Assembly: GCF_023008405.1 (NCBI RefSeq)
Contig: NZ_CP095376.1
Span: forward strand, 7,544,501 to 7,608,500
DNA length: 64,000 nucleotides
Source: Amycolatopsis sp. FBCC-B4732
GTDB taxonomy: Bacteria > Actinomycetota > Actinomycetes > Mycobacteriales > Pseudonocardiaceae
Reading direction: 5' to 3'
Shown piece after piece: positions 18,260 through 25,902 of the stretch. The notes below the pieces were generated by a model. That model saw only the letters and a program-made list of their open reading frames with translations. It did not search any database and was not told where the DNA came from. Position 1 is the stretch's first letter, and the number at the start of each line of letters is the position of its first letter. The translations under genes and the position numbers were made by a program.

Positions 18260-18979
18260 TCAGACCGCAGCTTCCTCGGAAAGGAGGTTGCGGGTCCGCA
18301 GCGGGTCGACCGGGATGCCCGGGCCCATCGTCGTGGTGAAGGTGACCTTCTTGAGGTAGCGGCCCTTCGCCGAAGACGGCTTGGCGCGGAGGATCTCGTC
18401 CAGCGCGGCGGCGTAGTTCTCGACCAGCTTCTCCGTGTCGAAGGAAGCCTTGCCGATCACCAGGTGCAGGTTGGCCTGCTTGTCGACGCGGAAGTTGATC
18501 TTACCGCCCTTGATGTCCTTCACGGCCTTCTCGACCGCGGGGGTCACCGTGCCGGTCTTCGGGTTCGGCATCAGGCCACGCGGGCCGAGGATGCGGGCGA
18601 TGCGGCCCACCTTGGCCATCTGGTCCGGCGTCGCGATCGCGGCGTCGAAGTCGAGCCAGCCACCCTGGATGCGCTCGATCAGTTCGTCGGTGCCGACCGC
18701 GTCCGCACCGGCGGCTTCGGCCTCGGCGGCCTTGTCGCCGACGGCGAAGACGATGACGCGGGCGGTCTTACCGGTGCCGTGCGGCAGGTTCACGGTGCCG
18801 CGGACCATCTGGTCGGCCTTGCGGGGGTCCACACCGAGACGCATCGCGACCTCGACGGTCGCGTCCATCTTGGTCTTGGAGGTCTCCTTCGCCAGCTTCG
18901 CAGCCTCGAGCGGCGCGTAGAAACGCGACTTGTCGATCAGCTCCGCAGCCTGGCGGTAAGCCTTGCTGTGCTTGGTCAT
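18260..18979 (-). CDS. rplA: 50S ribosomal protein L1
   Basis: Large-subunit protein of the L1 stalk, which moves with the exiting tRNA; in many bacteria it also represses the L11 operon. The 239 residues start MTKHSKAYR and contain the universal segments [26 protein letters not shown] and VRGTVNLP. Length matches the family. It lies 80 bases after rplK and is followed by a strong terminator, so rplK-rplA forms a transcription unit that may include secE and nusG. Confidence 0.98.
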   Translation of the reverse strand: MTKHSKAYRQAAELIDKSRFYAPLEAAKLAKETSKTKMDATVEVAMRLGVDPRKADQMVRGTVNLPHGTGKTARVIVFAVGDKAAEAEAAGADAVGTDELIERIQGGWLDFDAAIATPDQMAKVGRIARILGPRGLMPNPKTGTVTPAVEKAVKDIKGGKINFRVDKQANLHLVIGKASFDTEKLVENYAAALDEILRAKPSSAKGRYLKKVTFTTTMGPGIPVDPLRTRNLLSEEAAV

Positions 18980-19059
18980 GCTTCTGTCCCTAACTTCGAA
19001 AACGGATCAGTGTGGTGACGAGCCAGCACTAGGCTCTCCCACGGGTAACGCTGCAGACG

Positions 19060-19497
19060 TCAGGCGTCGACGACCGTGATGCCCATCGACCGGGCAGTAC
19101 CGGCGATGATCTTCGCGGCCTGGTCGATGTCGTGGGCGTTGAGGTCGGTCTCCTTGGTCTTGGCGATCTCGCGGACCTGGTCCCAAGTGACCTTGGCGAC
19201 CTTGGTCTTGTGCGGCTCGCCGGAGCCCTTCTCGACACCAGCGGCCTTGAGCAGCAGGCGCGCGGCCGGCGGCGTCTTCAGCTTGAAGTCGAACGACCGG
19301 TCTTCGTAGACGGAGATCTCGACCGGGACGACGTCCCCGCGCTGCGACTCGGTCGCGGCGTTGTAGGCCTTGCAGAACTCCATGATGTTGACGCCGTGCT
19401 GACCCAGCGCCGGGCCGACCGGCGGCGCGGGGTTGGCCGCACCCGCCTTGATCTGCAGCTTGATGATCGCCGCAAGCTTCTTCTTCTTGGGTGGCAT
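19060..19497 (-). CDS. rplK: 50S ribosomal protein L11
   Basis: Protein of the GTPase-associated centre, binding 23S rRNA with L10. The 145 residues begin [19 protein letters not shown]. The thiostrepton-region segment [20 protein letters not shown] with its conserved Pro residues is intact. The C-terminal rRNA-binding domain ends SMGITVVDA. It follows nusG by 75 bases, the usual bacterial order. Confidence 0.98.
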   Translation of the reverse strand: MPPKKKKLAAIIKLQIKAGAANPAPPVGPALGQHGVNIMEFCKAYNAATESQRGDVVPVEISVYEDRSFDFKLKTPPAARLLLKAAGVEKGSGEPHKTKVAKVTWDQVREIAKTKETDLNAHDIDQAAKIIAGTARSMGITVVDA

Positions 19498-19572
19498 TTC
19501 TTTTCCTGTCCTGTACTACGTTCCCCGCGTACCTGCCGTGGACGCGGGGACTGCGGCCGAGAAGGCCGGCCG

Positions 19573-20415
19573 TCAGATCTTGGAGACCTGCGTGAACGAC
19601 AGCTCGACCGGGGTCTCCCGGCCGAAGATCGACACCAGGACCTTCAGCTTCTGCCCGTCGACGTTGACCTCGGAAATCGTCGCCGGCAGCGTCGCGAACG
19701 GGCCGTCCATGACCGTGACCGACTCGCCGATCTCGAAGTCGACCTCGACGGCCGGAGCGCCCAGCGGCGCGGACGCGGCGGAGTCACCCTTGCTGGCCTT
19801 GGCCGGGGCTTCGCTCTCGACCTTCGGGGCGAGGAACTTCAGGACCTCGTCCACGGTCAGCGGCGACGGCCGCGAGGTCGCGCCGACGAACCCGGTGACG
19901 CCCGGGGTGTTGCGCACCGCGCTCCACGAGGCGTCGTTCAGGTCCATCCGGACCAGGATGTAGCCGGGCAGCACCTTGCGCTGCACCTGCTTGCGCTGGC
20001 CGTTCTTGATCTCGGTGACCTCTTCGGTCGGAACCTCGATCTGGAAGATGTAGTCCTCGACGTCCAGGGTCTGGGTCCGGGTCTCGAGGTTGGTCTTCAC
20101 CTTGTTCTCGTAACCGGCGTACGAGTGCACGACGTACCACTCGCCGGGCGCGGCGAGGAGCTCGGAACGCAGCTTGGCGACCGGGTCCTCGTCGTCGGCC
20201 TCGGGCTCGGCGGCCTCGTCGGTCACGTCGTCGTCGTCGGCGGCGGCGGCCTCGTCGGAAGCGCCGTCGTCATCGGAAGCGGCTTCGTCGACCTCGTCGG
20301 ACACCTCGACGGGCTCCAGGTGCTCGGACTCCTCGTCACCGAGTGCCGCGTGCACCTGCTCGTCGGAAAGCTCGGTCAGGTCGTGACCGGCTGATGTGCC
20401 GTTGTCGGAGGTCAC
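19573..20415 (-). CDS. nusG: transcription termination/antitermination protein NusG
   Basis: Processivity factor that binds RNA polymerase and links it to Rho or the ribosome. The 280-residue protein has an acidic, low-complexity N-terminal extension of about 85 residues (runs of Asp, Glu, Ala), then the NGN domain ([19 protein letters not shown]) and the C-terminal KOW domain ([17 protein letters not shown]). Actinobacterial NusG proteins commonly carry such an extension. The start is GTG at 20415 behind GAGAGGACGG, although the frame stays open a little further up. Confidence 0.96.
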   Translation of the reverse strand: MTSDNGTSAGHDLTELSDEQVHAALGDEESEHLEPVEVSDEVDEAASDDDGASDEAAAADDDDVTDEAAEPEADDEDPVAKLRSELLAAPGEWYVVHSYAGYENKVKTNLETRTQTLDVEDYIFQIEVPTEEVTEIKNGQRKQVQRKVLPGYILVRMDLNDASWSAVRNTPGVTGFVGATSRPSPLTVDEVLKFLAPKVESEAPAKASKGDSAASAPLGAPAVEVDFEIGESVTVMDGPFATLPATISEVNVDGQKLKVLVSIFGRETPVELSFTQVSKI

Positions 20416-20478
20416 GTTCCGTCCTCTCAGTTGATCATTCCGGGTCGGTCGGGCCGGCCCGCGCGGCACGGCGGCGGG

Positions 20479-20913
20479 TCAGCCGAAGATCGCGCCGATG
20501 CCCTTCTTGAACGCGAAGTCCAAGACGCTCACCAGGGCCACCATGAACACCACGAAGACCAGCACGACCGCGGTGTAAGTGACCATCTGCTTGCGGTTGG
20601 GCCAGATGACCTTGCGCAGCTCCGCCCACACCTCACGGATGAAGCGCACCAGCCGCGCGAACACGGAGGCCTTCTTCGCCTTCTGGTCCCGCTTGGGAGT
20701 CGGCGCGCCCTTGGCGTCGGGGGCGGACTTCTCCCCCGACTTCCCGGCCGGGCGGGTCTTGTCGTCCGCACGTGCCGCGGACTTGCCCGCCGGACGAGCG
20801 GTCGCACGGCGCTCACGCCGGGCGGCAGCTGTGACGGGACGGGACGGGTTCTCGGGCTTCTGCCCGCTTCCGTCCTGCTCCTGCTCGCCGCCGCTGGCGT
20901 CGCTGTCGCTCAC
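20479..20913 (-). CDS. secE: preprotein translocase subunit SecE
   Basis: Essential small subunit of the SecYEG protein channel. The 144-residue protein has a long charged N-terminus (about 80 residues, rich in Ala, Arg and Lys) and then the SecE core: the amphipathic helix FIREVWAELRKVIWPNRKQM and one membrane helix (VVLVFVVFMVALVSVL). I used GTG at 20913 because it lies six bases after GGAGGA; a GTG at 20919 is directly fused to that site. It lies 32 bases after tRNA-Trp and 63 before nusG. Confidence 0.95.
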   Translation of the reverse strand: MSDSDASGGEQEQDGSGQKPENPSRPVTAAARRERRATARPAGKSAARADDKTRPAGKSGEKSAPDAKGAPTPKRDQKAKKASVFARLVRFIREVWAELRKVIWPNRKQMVTYTAVVLVFVVFMVALVSVLDFAFKKGIGAIFG

Positions 20914-20945
20914 GACCACTCCTCCGCTCCACCAGTTCCGTTACG

Positions 20946-21018
<73 letters not shown>

Positions 21019-21224
21019 GTGGAGCCCCGATCGCTCGGGGCCCCGGAGGACGCATTCCAGCATCCCCACCATCCAGGCGGGGATGACCGTAGTGCGTTCC
21101 AAGTCCCGAAGTCTACGGCAAGCCTCACGAGAGCCCGCAACCGCGCCCCCCGATCGACCGCCGAACCCCGGTCGGCCTGCGGAACACTCCCCGCCGGCGA
21201 CGTGATCATGCCAGGATGTCCGCC

Positions 21225-22154
21225 ATGACGGACACCCCCGGTCGGATGGTGGTGGCCGGGATGCGCCTCGGGCTCGCGCTGCCCCAGTACGGCGCCCTCG
21301 CCGACCCCGCTGCCGTCGCGCGCTTCGCGACCGCCGCGGAGGACCTCGGCTACGGGTCGCTCTGGGTCGGCGACCGGATCCTGACGCCGCGGGAGCCGTC
21401 GGACCTCTACCCGGGCGGCGGGACGCCGGAGCACCCGTACCCGGAAGAGTTCGAGACCTTCGCCGACCCGTTCACGACGCTGGCCACCGCGGCCGCCGTG
21501 ACCCGGACGGCCCGCCTCGGGATGAGCGCGCTGACCGGCCCGGTCTATTCCCCGGTTCTGCTCGCCAGGGCCCTGACCTCGCTCGACCTGGCCAGCTCGG
21601 GACGGCTGGACGTCGGCTTCGGGCTGGGCTGGCTGCGCGAGGAGTACTTCGCGACCGGGGTCCCGTGGGCGGGCCGGGGCAAGCGGCTCGAAGCGGTCCT
21701 CGACGCGCTGGAGGCGTTGTGGACCGGCGACCCGGTGGCGCACGAAGGCCCGCAGTGGCGGATCGCGCCGTCGACGGTGGGCCTGCGGCCGGCGCAGGAA
21801 CCGCGGCCGCCGGTGCTGCTCGGCGGGTTCTCCCCGCCGGCGCTGACCCGGGTCGGGCGCCGCGCGGACGGCTGGCTGGCCGGGTGGATGCCGAAGCAGT
21901 ACCTCGACGGCCTCTGGTCGGTCGCCCGCGAAGCCGCCGAGCAGGCCGGTCGTGACCCGGACGCGCTGCGCCGGGTGCTGCGGATCAACCCGAGACAGGG
22001 CACCGGCGTCGAAACGGTCGCCGACGTCCTCCCCTGCCTCGACGTGGCCGCCGAGCTGGGCATCTCCGAGGTGCTCGTCGACCTGCACTACGTCGCGCGG
22101 GACGTCGACCACGCCCTGGAGCTGGCCGGGGACCTCATCGCCAAGGCAGGCTGA
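21225..22154 (+). CDS. LLM-class F420-dependent oxidoreductase
   Basis: Member of the luciferase-like monooxygenase superfamily, in the TIM-barrel branch that uses reduced deazaflavin F420. The protein of about 309 residues begins with the strand LGLALPQYG. It shows the typical LGYGSLWVGDRIL, TARLGMSALTGPVYSPVLLA and SSGRLDVGFGLGWLREEY segments of the family, where the substrate and F420 lie. ATG at 21225 has AGGA eight bases upstream; the frame also offers a Met at 21216. It is the first of four plus-strand genes inserted in the minus-strand had-secE region. The substrate cannot be read from sequence. Confidence 0.88.
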   Translation: MTDTPGRMVVAGMRLGLALPQYGALADPAAVARFATAAEDLGYGSLWVGDRILTPREPSDLYPGGGTPEHPYPEEFETFADPFTTLATAAAVTRTARLGMSALTGPVYSPVLLARALTSLDLASSGRLDVGFGLGWLREEYFATGVPWAGRGKRLEAVLDALEALWTGDPVAHEGPQWRIAPSTVGLRPAQEPRPPVLLGGFSPPALTRVGRRADGWLAGWMPKQYLDGLWSVAREAAEQAGRDPDALRRVLRINPRQGTGVETVADVLPCLDVAAELGISEVLVDLHYVARDVDHALELAGDLIAKAG

Positions 22155-22195
22155 GCGCCCAGCGAAAGTGTGACGCAAGTCTCTCTTCAGCTGTA

Positions 22196-22220
22196 ATAGT
22201 TCTATTATAGTTAGAACTAT
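22196..22220. promoter_or_regulatory. inverted-repeat operator of the GntR gene
   Basis: ATAGTTCTA (22196-22204) is repeated in inverted form as TAGAACTAT (22212-22220), a perfect nine-base palindrome with a seven-base spacer. It overlaps the start codon of the GntR gene. It contains TATTAT (22203-22208), a good -10 about ten bases before the start. That suggests a leaderless transcript whose promoter is covered by its own repressor. The site is strikingly A/T-rich for this genome. Confidence 0.75.
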
Positions 22221-22569
22221 GTTGGTCCGGATCGATCCCAGCTCCACCGAGCCGATCTTCGAGCAGGTGGCGGCGTCGCTGCGCCGCTCGCTGGGCGACG
22301 GCAGCCCCGCGCCCGGGGAGCAGCTGCCGCCCGCGCGGGAGCTGGCGGCGTCGCTGGAGATCAACGTCCACACCGTGCTGCGGGCGTACGCGCTGCTGCG
22401 CGACGAGGGCCTGATCGACCTGCGGCGACGCCGGGGCGCGGTCGTGCTCGGCGGCGCGTCGTCGCGGGCCCGGCTCGCCGAGCTGGCCGGGGAACTGGTC
22501 CGCGAGGCCAAGCGCGCGGGCGTCGGCCTGGACGAACTCACCGGGGTGCTGAAGGAGAAGTACACATGA
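22219..22569 (+). CDS. GntR-family transcriptional regulator, YtrA type
   Basis: Short regulator of 116 residues. The winged-helix domain covers residues 5-75 (PIFEQVAASLRRSL, LPPARELAASLEINVHTVLRAYALL, GLIDLRRRRGAVVLGG). Only a short helical tail of about 40 residues follows, the mark of the YtrA subfamily, whose members usually repress a downstream transporter or membrane-protein gene. ATG at 22219 has no ribosome site and lies inside a palindrome, consistent with leaderless, self-repressed expression. Its stop overlaps the next gene in ATGA, so the two are partners. Confidence 0.93.
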   Translation: MLVRIDPSSTEPIFEQVAASLRRSLGDGSPAPGEQLPPARELAASLEINVHTVLRAYALLRDEGLIDLRRRRGAVVLGGASSRARLAELAGELVREAKRAGVGLDELTGVLKEKYT

Positions 22570-23522
22570 CCAAGCTGATCCGGGTCCTGCTCGCCACCGC
22601 CGTGCCGCCGGGCGCCGCGCTCGCCGTCACCGGCGTCCTCGCCGACGCCTGGGCGGACCGCCTGCCCGACCCCCTCGCGACGCACTGGAACGGCGGGCCG
22701 AACGGCTCCACCCCGTTCACGGTGTTCGTCACCGCGTGCCTGGCGCTCGGCGCGGTCGCCGTCGTCCTCCTGGCGACGTCGGGGGTCACCGCGCTGCGCC
22801 GGGGCCGGCCGCTGCCCCGCCTGACCGTCGGCGTGGGCGCCGCGTTCGCCGCGCTGCCGTCCGCGGTGCTGCTTTCCGTGCTCGTCTCGAACCTCGACGC
22901 GCCGGACTGGCTCGCGGCGGGCACCGGCGCCACCGTGGTGTTCTTCATGCTGGGCGCGGCCGTCCTCGGCGCGGTCGCGGCGGTCGTGGGCGGCCCGCCG
23001 TCGCCGGTCCGCGAAGAGTCGGCCCACCGGCCGAGCGTCGGGCTCGAACCGGGTCAGCGCGCGTTCTGGTCGGGCCGGGCGGCGAACCCGGCGATGCTCT
23101 GGGCGCTGCTCCTGGTCCCCGTCGCGATCGGCCTCCTGCCGGCCGGGCTCCCCTGGCCGACGGCCGCCTGGATCGCGTTCGTCGGCGCCGCGGTCACCGC
23201 GCTGACGTACCGGCTCAAGGCGACCGTGGACGCCAAGGGCGTGACGATCCGCTTCGGCCTCCTCGGCTTCCCCTGGCGGCACCTGAAGCTGGCGAGCATC
23301 CGCGAGGCGACGGCGCGCGACCTGGCGACGTTCGGCGACGGCGGCCTCGGCCTGCGCTTCAACCCGGTGACCGGCACGACGGCGTACAAGGTGCGCGGCG
23401 GCCCCGCGCTGGCGTTGTCGCTGGAGAACGGCCGGAGCGTGCTGGTCAGCGTGGACGACCCGGAGACCGGCGCCGGGCTGGTGAACGACCTGATCGCGCG
23501 GCGGATCACCCGGATTGGCTAG
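22566..23522 (+). CDS. DUF1648-type membrane protein
   Basis: Integral membrane protein of 318 residues. An N-terminal DUF1648-like segment (LPDPLATHWNGGPNGSTPF) is the familiar signature of SdpI-related membrane proteins, there lying between helices. Four or five further helices and a C-terminal soluble domain with a PH-like pattern (VTIRFGLLGFPWRHLKLASI) follow. It is coupled to the GntR gene by a four-base ATGA overlap and is probably its regulatory target. Known DUF1648/GntR pairs are often tied to cell-envelope stress, but no function is shown for this protein. Confidence 0.8.
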   Translation: MTKLIRVLLATAVPPGAALAVTGVLADAWADRLPDPLATHWNGGPNGSTPFTVFVTACLALGAVAVVLLATSGVTALRRGRPLPRLTVGVGAAFAALPSAVLLSVLVSNLDAPDWLAAGTGATVVFFMLGAAVLGAVAAVVGGPPSPVREESAHRPSVGLEPGQRAFWSGRAANPAMLWALLLVPVAIGLLPAGLPWPTAAWIAFVGAAVTALTYRLKATVDAKGVTIRFGLLGFPWRHLKLASIREATARDLATFGDGGLGLRFNPVTGTTAYKVRGGPALALSLENGRSVLVSVDDPETGAGLVNDLIARRITRIG

Positions 23523-23557
23523 CTCGCCGGGCGCACTCCTTCGGTAGAAACGAAGAA

Positions 23558-24463
23558 GTGGCGAAGAAAAGCGGTGGGGGCGGCTGTCTCGTCGTCGTAC
23601 TCGTACTCGCACTACTCGGCTTCGGGTACTACAAGTGGCAGCACGGCTCGTCCTCGGCACCACCGGACGGCGCGGACACCGGCGGCGGTTCGGGCCGCTA
23701 CGTGGCGCTGGGCGACTCGTACACGTCGTCGCCGCGCACCGGGCGGCAGGCGGGCACCCCGGCGGGCTGCGAGCGCTCGGACGACAACTACCCGCACGTG
23801 GTCTCGGCGAAGCTGAAGCCGGCCCAGTTCGCCGACGTCAGCTGCGGCGGCGCGACGACCGCGCACCTGACGGCCCCGCAGAAGACGGGCAACGGCACGA
23901 ACCCGGCGCAGCTGGACGCGGTCACGAAGGACACGACGCTGGTGACGATCGGCATCGGCGGCAACGACGTCGGCTTCTTCGCGTACGCGGCGGGCTGCGC
24001 GACGGCGCACTCGACGGCGTCGCCGTGCAAGGACAAGCTGACCGCGGGCGGCCACGACCAGCTCGCCGAGCGGATCGACGCGGCCGCCCCGAAGGTCGGC
24101 GCGATCCTGGACCGCATCCACACGAAGGCCCCGAAGGCGAAGGTCGTGGTGGTCGGCTACCCGACGGTCCTCCCGGACGGCGACGGCTGCTGGCCGATCC
24201 TCCCCTTCGGCCGCGGCGACATCGCGTACTTCCGCGAGGAGCTGGGCAAGCTGAACAAGATGCTCGAGGACCAGGCGGACGCCCACCGCGCGGGCTACGC
24301 GGACACGGCGACCCCGGGCAAGGGCCACGACGTCTGCTCGGCGTCGGACACGCGGTGGGTGGAGGGCCTGCTGCCCGCCTCGCCGGCCGCCCCGCTGCAC
24401 CCGAACGCGAGGGGTGAGCAGGGCATGGCCGACGCGGTGCTGTCGGTGCTGAAGCTGCCTTAG
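23558..24463 (+). CDS. secreted SGNH/GDSL hydrolase
   Basis: Lipase/esterase-like enzyme of the SGNH fold, 301 residues, anchored or exported by an N-terminal hydrophobic segment (CLVVVLVLALLGFGYY). The catalytic blocks are complete: YVALGDSYTS with the Ser nucleophile near residue 55, the oxyanion Gly in CGGATT, GIGGNDVGF with the Asn, and LHPNARGEQ with the catalytic His near the C-terminus. Six or more Cys outside the membrane suggest disulfides, as in Streptomyces secreted SGNH lipases. GTG at 23558 is the only start before the signal; its ribosome site is weak. It converges on hadB with a 26-base gap. Confidence 0.9.
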   Translation: MAKKSGGGGCLVVVLVLALLGFGYYKWQHGSSSAPPDGADTGGGSGRYVALGDSYTSSPRTGRQAGTPAGCERSDDNYPHVVSAKLKPAQFADVSCGGATTAHLTAPQKTGNGTNPAQLDAVTKDTTLVTIGIGGNDVGFFAYAAGCATAHSTASPCKDKLTAGGHDQLAERIDAAAPKVGAILDRIHTKAPKAKVVVVGYPTVLPDGDGCWPILPFGRGDIAYFREELGKLNKMLEDQADAHRAGYADTATPGKGHDVCSASDTRWVEGLLPASPAAPLHPNARGEQGMADAVLSVLKLP

Positions 24464-24489
24464 CCGGTCGACCGGCGGGCGGCGGAGGC

Positions 24490-24888
24490 TCAGGTGCGGA
24501 CGAGCGCCTGGGGCTTCCCGAGCACCGTCTTGCCGTCGAACTTCACCACGAGGTCGATCCGCGCCGTGCCGTCGTCCTTGACGTCGCCGACCTTGCCCGT
24601 GATCTCCACCAGGGCGCCCTCCGGCGTGTTCGGGACGACCACCGGGCGGGTGAAGCGGGCGCTGAAGTCGACCAGGCGGCCCGGGTCGCCGAGCCAGTCC
24701 GTCACCACGCGGCCGGCCACCGCCATCGTCAGCATGCCGTGGGCGATGACGTCCGGGAGGCCGACGTCCTTCGCGAACGCCTCGTTCCAGTGGATCGGGT
24801 TGAAGTCGAGCGCCGCGCCGGCGTAGCGAACCAGCTGTTCACGGGTGATCCGGACCTCGAGGGCGGGCAGTTCGTCGCCGGTGTTCAC
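24490..24888 (-). CDS. hadB: (3R)-hydroxyacyl-ACP dehydratase subunit HadB-like
   Basis: MaoC-like hotdog-fold hydratase subunit. The 132 residues include the hydratase-2 catalytic motif YAGALDFNPIHWNEAFAKDVG-like region, with Asp and His of the (R)-hydratase motif, followed by DVIAHGMLTMAVAGR. In mycobacteria the HadAB dimer dehydrates 3-hydroxyacyl-ACP in fatty-acid synthase II, HadB carrying the active site and HadA binding the acyl chain. It begins with GTG at 24888 in a GTGA overlap with hadA. No hadC follows. Confidence 0.9.
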   Translation of the reverse strand: MNTGDELPALEVRITREQLVRYAGAALDFNPIHWNEAFAKDVGLPDVIAHGMLTMAVAGRVVTDWLGDPGRLVDFSARFTRPVVVPNTPEGALVEITGKVGDVKDDGTARIDLVVKFDGKTVLGKPQALVRT

Positions 24889-25334
24889 GCGTCCTCCCCC
24901 CGCACCACGAGCTGGGCGCGCGTGGTGGCGATGTGCGCGCCGTCGCCGTCGGTGATTTCGGCGCGCAGGTTGATGAAGTCGTTGCCGGCCCGGGCCATGA
25001 TCCGGTCGATGTGGGTCGTCAGCAGCAGCGTGTCGCCGGCGTGGGCCGGGCGGCTGTAGGTGAACTGCTGGTCGCCGTGGACCATCCGCGAGTAGTCGAG
25101 GCCGAGCTCGGGATCCGTGACGATCGAGTTGATCGACGCGAGGTTGATGATCGTGAGGAACGTCGGGGGCGCGACGACGTCCGGGTGGCCGGCCGCGCGG
25201 GCCGCCTCCGGGTCGCGGTAGAGCGGGTTGGCGTCGCCGATCGCGTCGGCGAACTCCCGGATCTTCTCCCGGCTCACTTCGTAGCTGGTCTGCGGCGGGT
25301 AGACCCGCCCGGTGAACGACTCGTCCAAAGGCAC
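24885..25334 (-). CDS. hadA: (3R)-hydroxyacyl-ACP dehydratase subunit HadA-like
   Basis: Non-catalytic or substrate-binding partner of HadB. The 149-residue protein has the N-terminal MaoC-dehydratase domain (YEVSREKIREFADAIGDANP) and the PPTFLTIINLAS segment usual for HadA. It lacks the Asp/His pair of the hydratase motif seen in HadB. The start is GTG at 25334. It lies downstream of rpmG, as in Mycobacterium, but beyond a perfect terminator, so it probably has its own promoter or relies on readthrough. Confidence 0.9.
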   Translation of the reverse strand: MPLDESFTGRVYPPQTSYEVSREKIREFADAIGDANPLYRDPEAARAAGHPDVVAPPTFLTIINLASINSIVTDPELGLDYSRMVHGDQQFTYSRPAHAGDTLLLTTHIDRIMARAGNDFINLRAEITDGDGAHIATTRAQLVVRGEDA

Positions 25335-25356
25335 GCCGGCCAGGCTACCAACAGCA

Positions 25357-25388
25357 AAGAGCCGCCCAGGTGGTCCTGGGCGGCTCTT
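25357..25388 (-). terminator. rpmG terminator
   Basis: A perfect 14-base stem (25357-25370 with 25375-25388) closes a four-base loop. On the minus strand it is followed by TGCTGTTGG. It lies 24 bases after the rpmG stop. Confidence 0.85.
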
Positions 25389-25412
25389 CGAAGCTGGTGT
25401 GAACGCGCTACG

Positions 25413-25577
25413 TCAGCGGGTTTCCTTGTGCGTCCGGTGCGTACCGCAGTTCGGGCAGAACTTCTTCATCTCCAGGCGATCCGGGTTGTTGCGCCGGTTC
25501 TTCTTGGTGATGTAGTTGCGGTGCTTGCACTCTTCGCACGCCAGCGTGATCTTGGGTCGCACGTCGGTGGCAGCCAC
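25413..25577 (-). CDS. rpmG: 50S ribosomal protein L33
   Basis: Small ribosomal protein of 54 residues, beginning [20 protein letters not shown] and ending THRTHKETR. Two CxxC pairs (CEEC at 14-17 and CPNC at 41-44) form a zinc ribbon, so this is the zinc-containing (C+) form. GTG at 25577 has AAGGAAA upstream. Bacteria often carry a second, Cys-free L33 induced under zinc shortage; none is in this window. It is flanked by tRNA-Met upstream and hadA downstream, the mycobacterial order. Confidence 0.97.
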   Translation of the reverse strand: MAATDVRPKITLACEECKHRNYITKKNRRNNPDRLEMKKFCPNCGTHRTHKETR

Positions 25578-25626
25578 AGCGTTTCCTTCTCTCTCAGGTC
25601 CGGGGGCCAGCCCCGTCGTTACCGCG

Positions 25627-25699
25627 TAGCGGTGGCCGGACTTGAACCGGCGACACAGCGATTATGAGCCGCTTGCTCTGCCAACTGAGCTACACCGCC
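25627..25699 (-). tRNA. tRNA-Met (CAT anticodon)
   Basis: The cloverleaf of 73 bases has acceptor arms GGCGGTG and CACCGCT, with the G-T pair at the first position. The anticodon loop carries CAT, and the T arm is GGTTCAAGTCC. The paired first position argues for the elongator rather than the initiator form, though the initiator was not excluded by other identity elements. It precedes rpmG. Confidence 0.95.
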
Positions 25700-25749
25700 C
25701 TTACATGACCCAAGCCGCGACACGCAGGCGTGACGCGGCTGAGGTCGTG

Positions 25750-25822
25750 AGCCCCTTTACGGAATCGAACCGTAGACCTTCTCCTTACCATGGAGACGCT
25801 CTGCCGACTGAGCTAAAGGGGC
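25750..25822 (-). tRNA. tRNA-Thr (GGT anticodon)
   Basis: The 73-base cloverleaf has acceptor GCCCCTT/AAGGGGC, an anticodon stem TCTCC/GGAGA enclosing GGT, and T arm GGTTCGATTCC. It is 50 bases upstream of tRNA-Met and probably shares its transcript. Confidence 0.96.
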
Positions 25823-25902
25823 CTGGCCTCTCGCGAGGACTTGGAAAGGTTAGCAAGCCCCGTCACCCGGCCGTGCAACCGGGGTCGATTAACCCGAAAA
25901 CC

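Noticed and set aside
25357..25388. The palindrome after rpmG as a protein-binding operator for hadA
   Set aside because: Stem length, tetraloop and position 24 bases after the rpmG stop fit an intrinsic terminator better.
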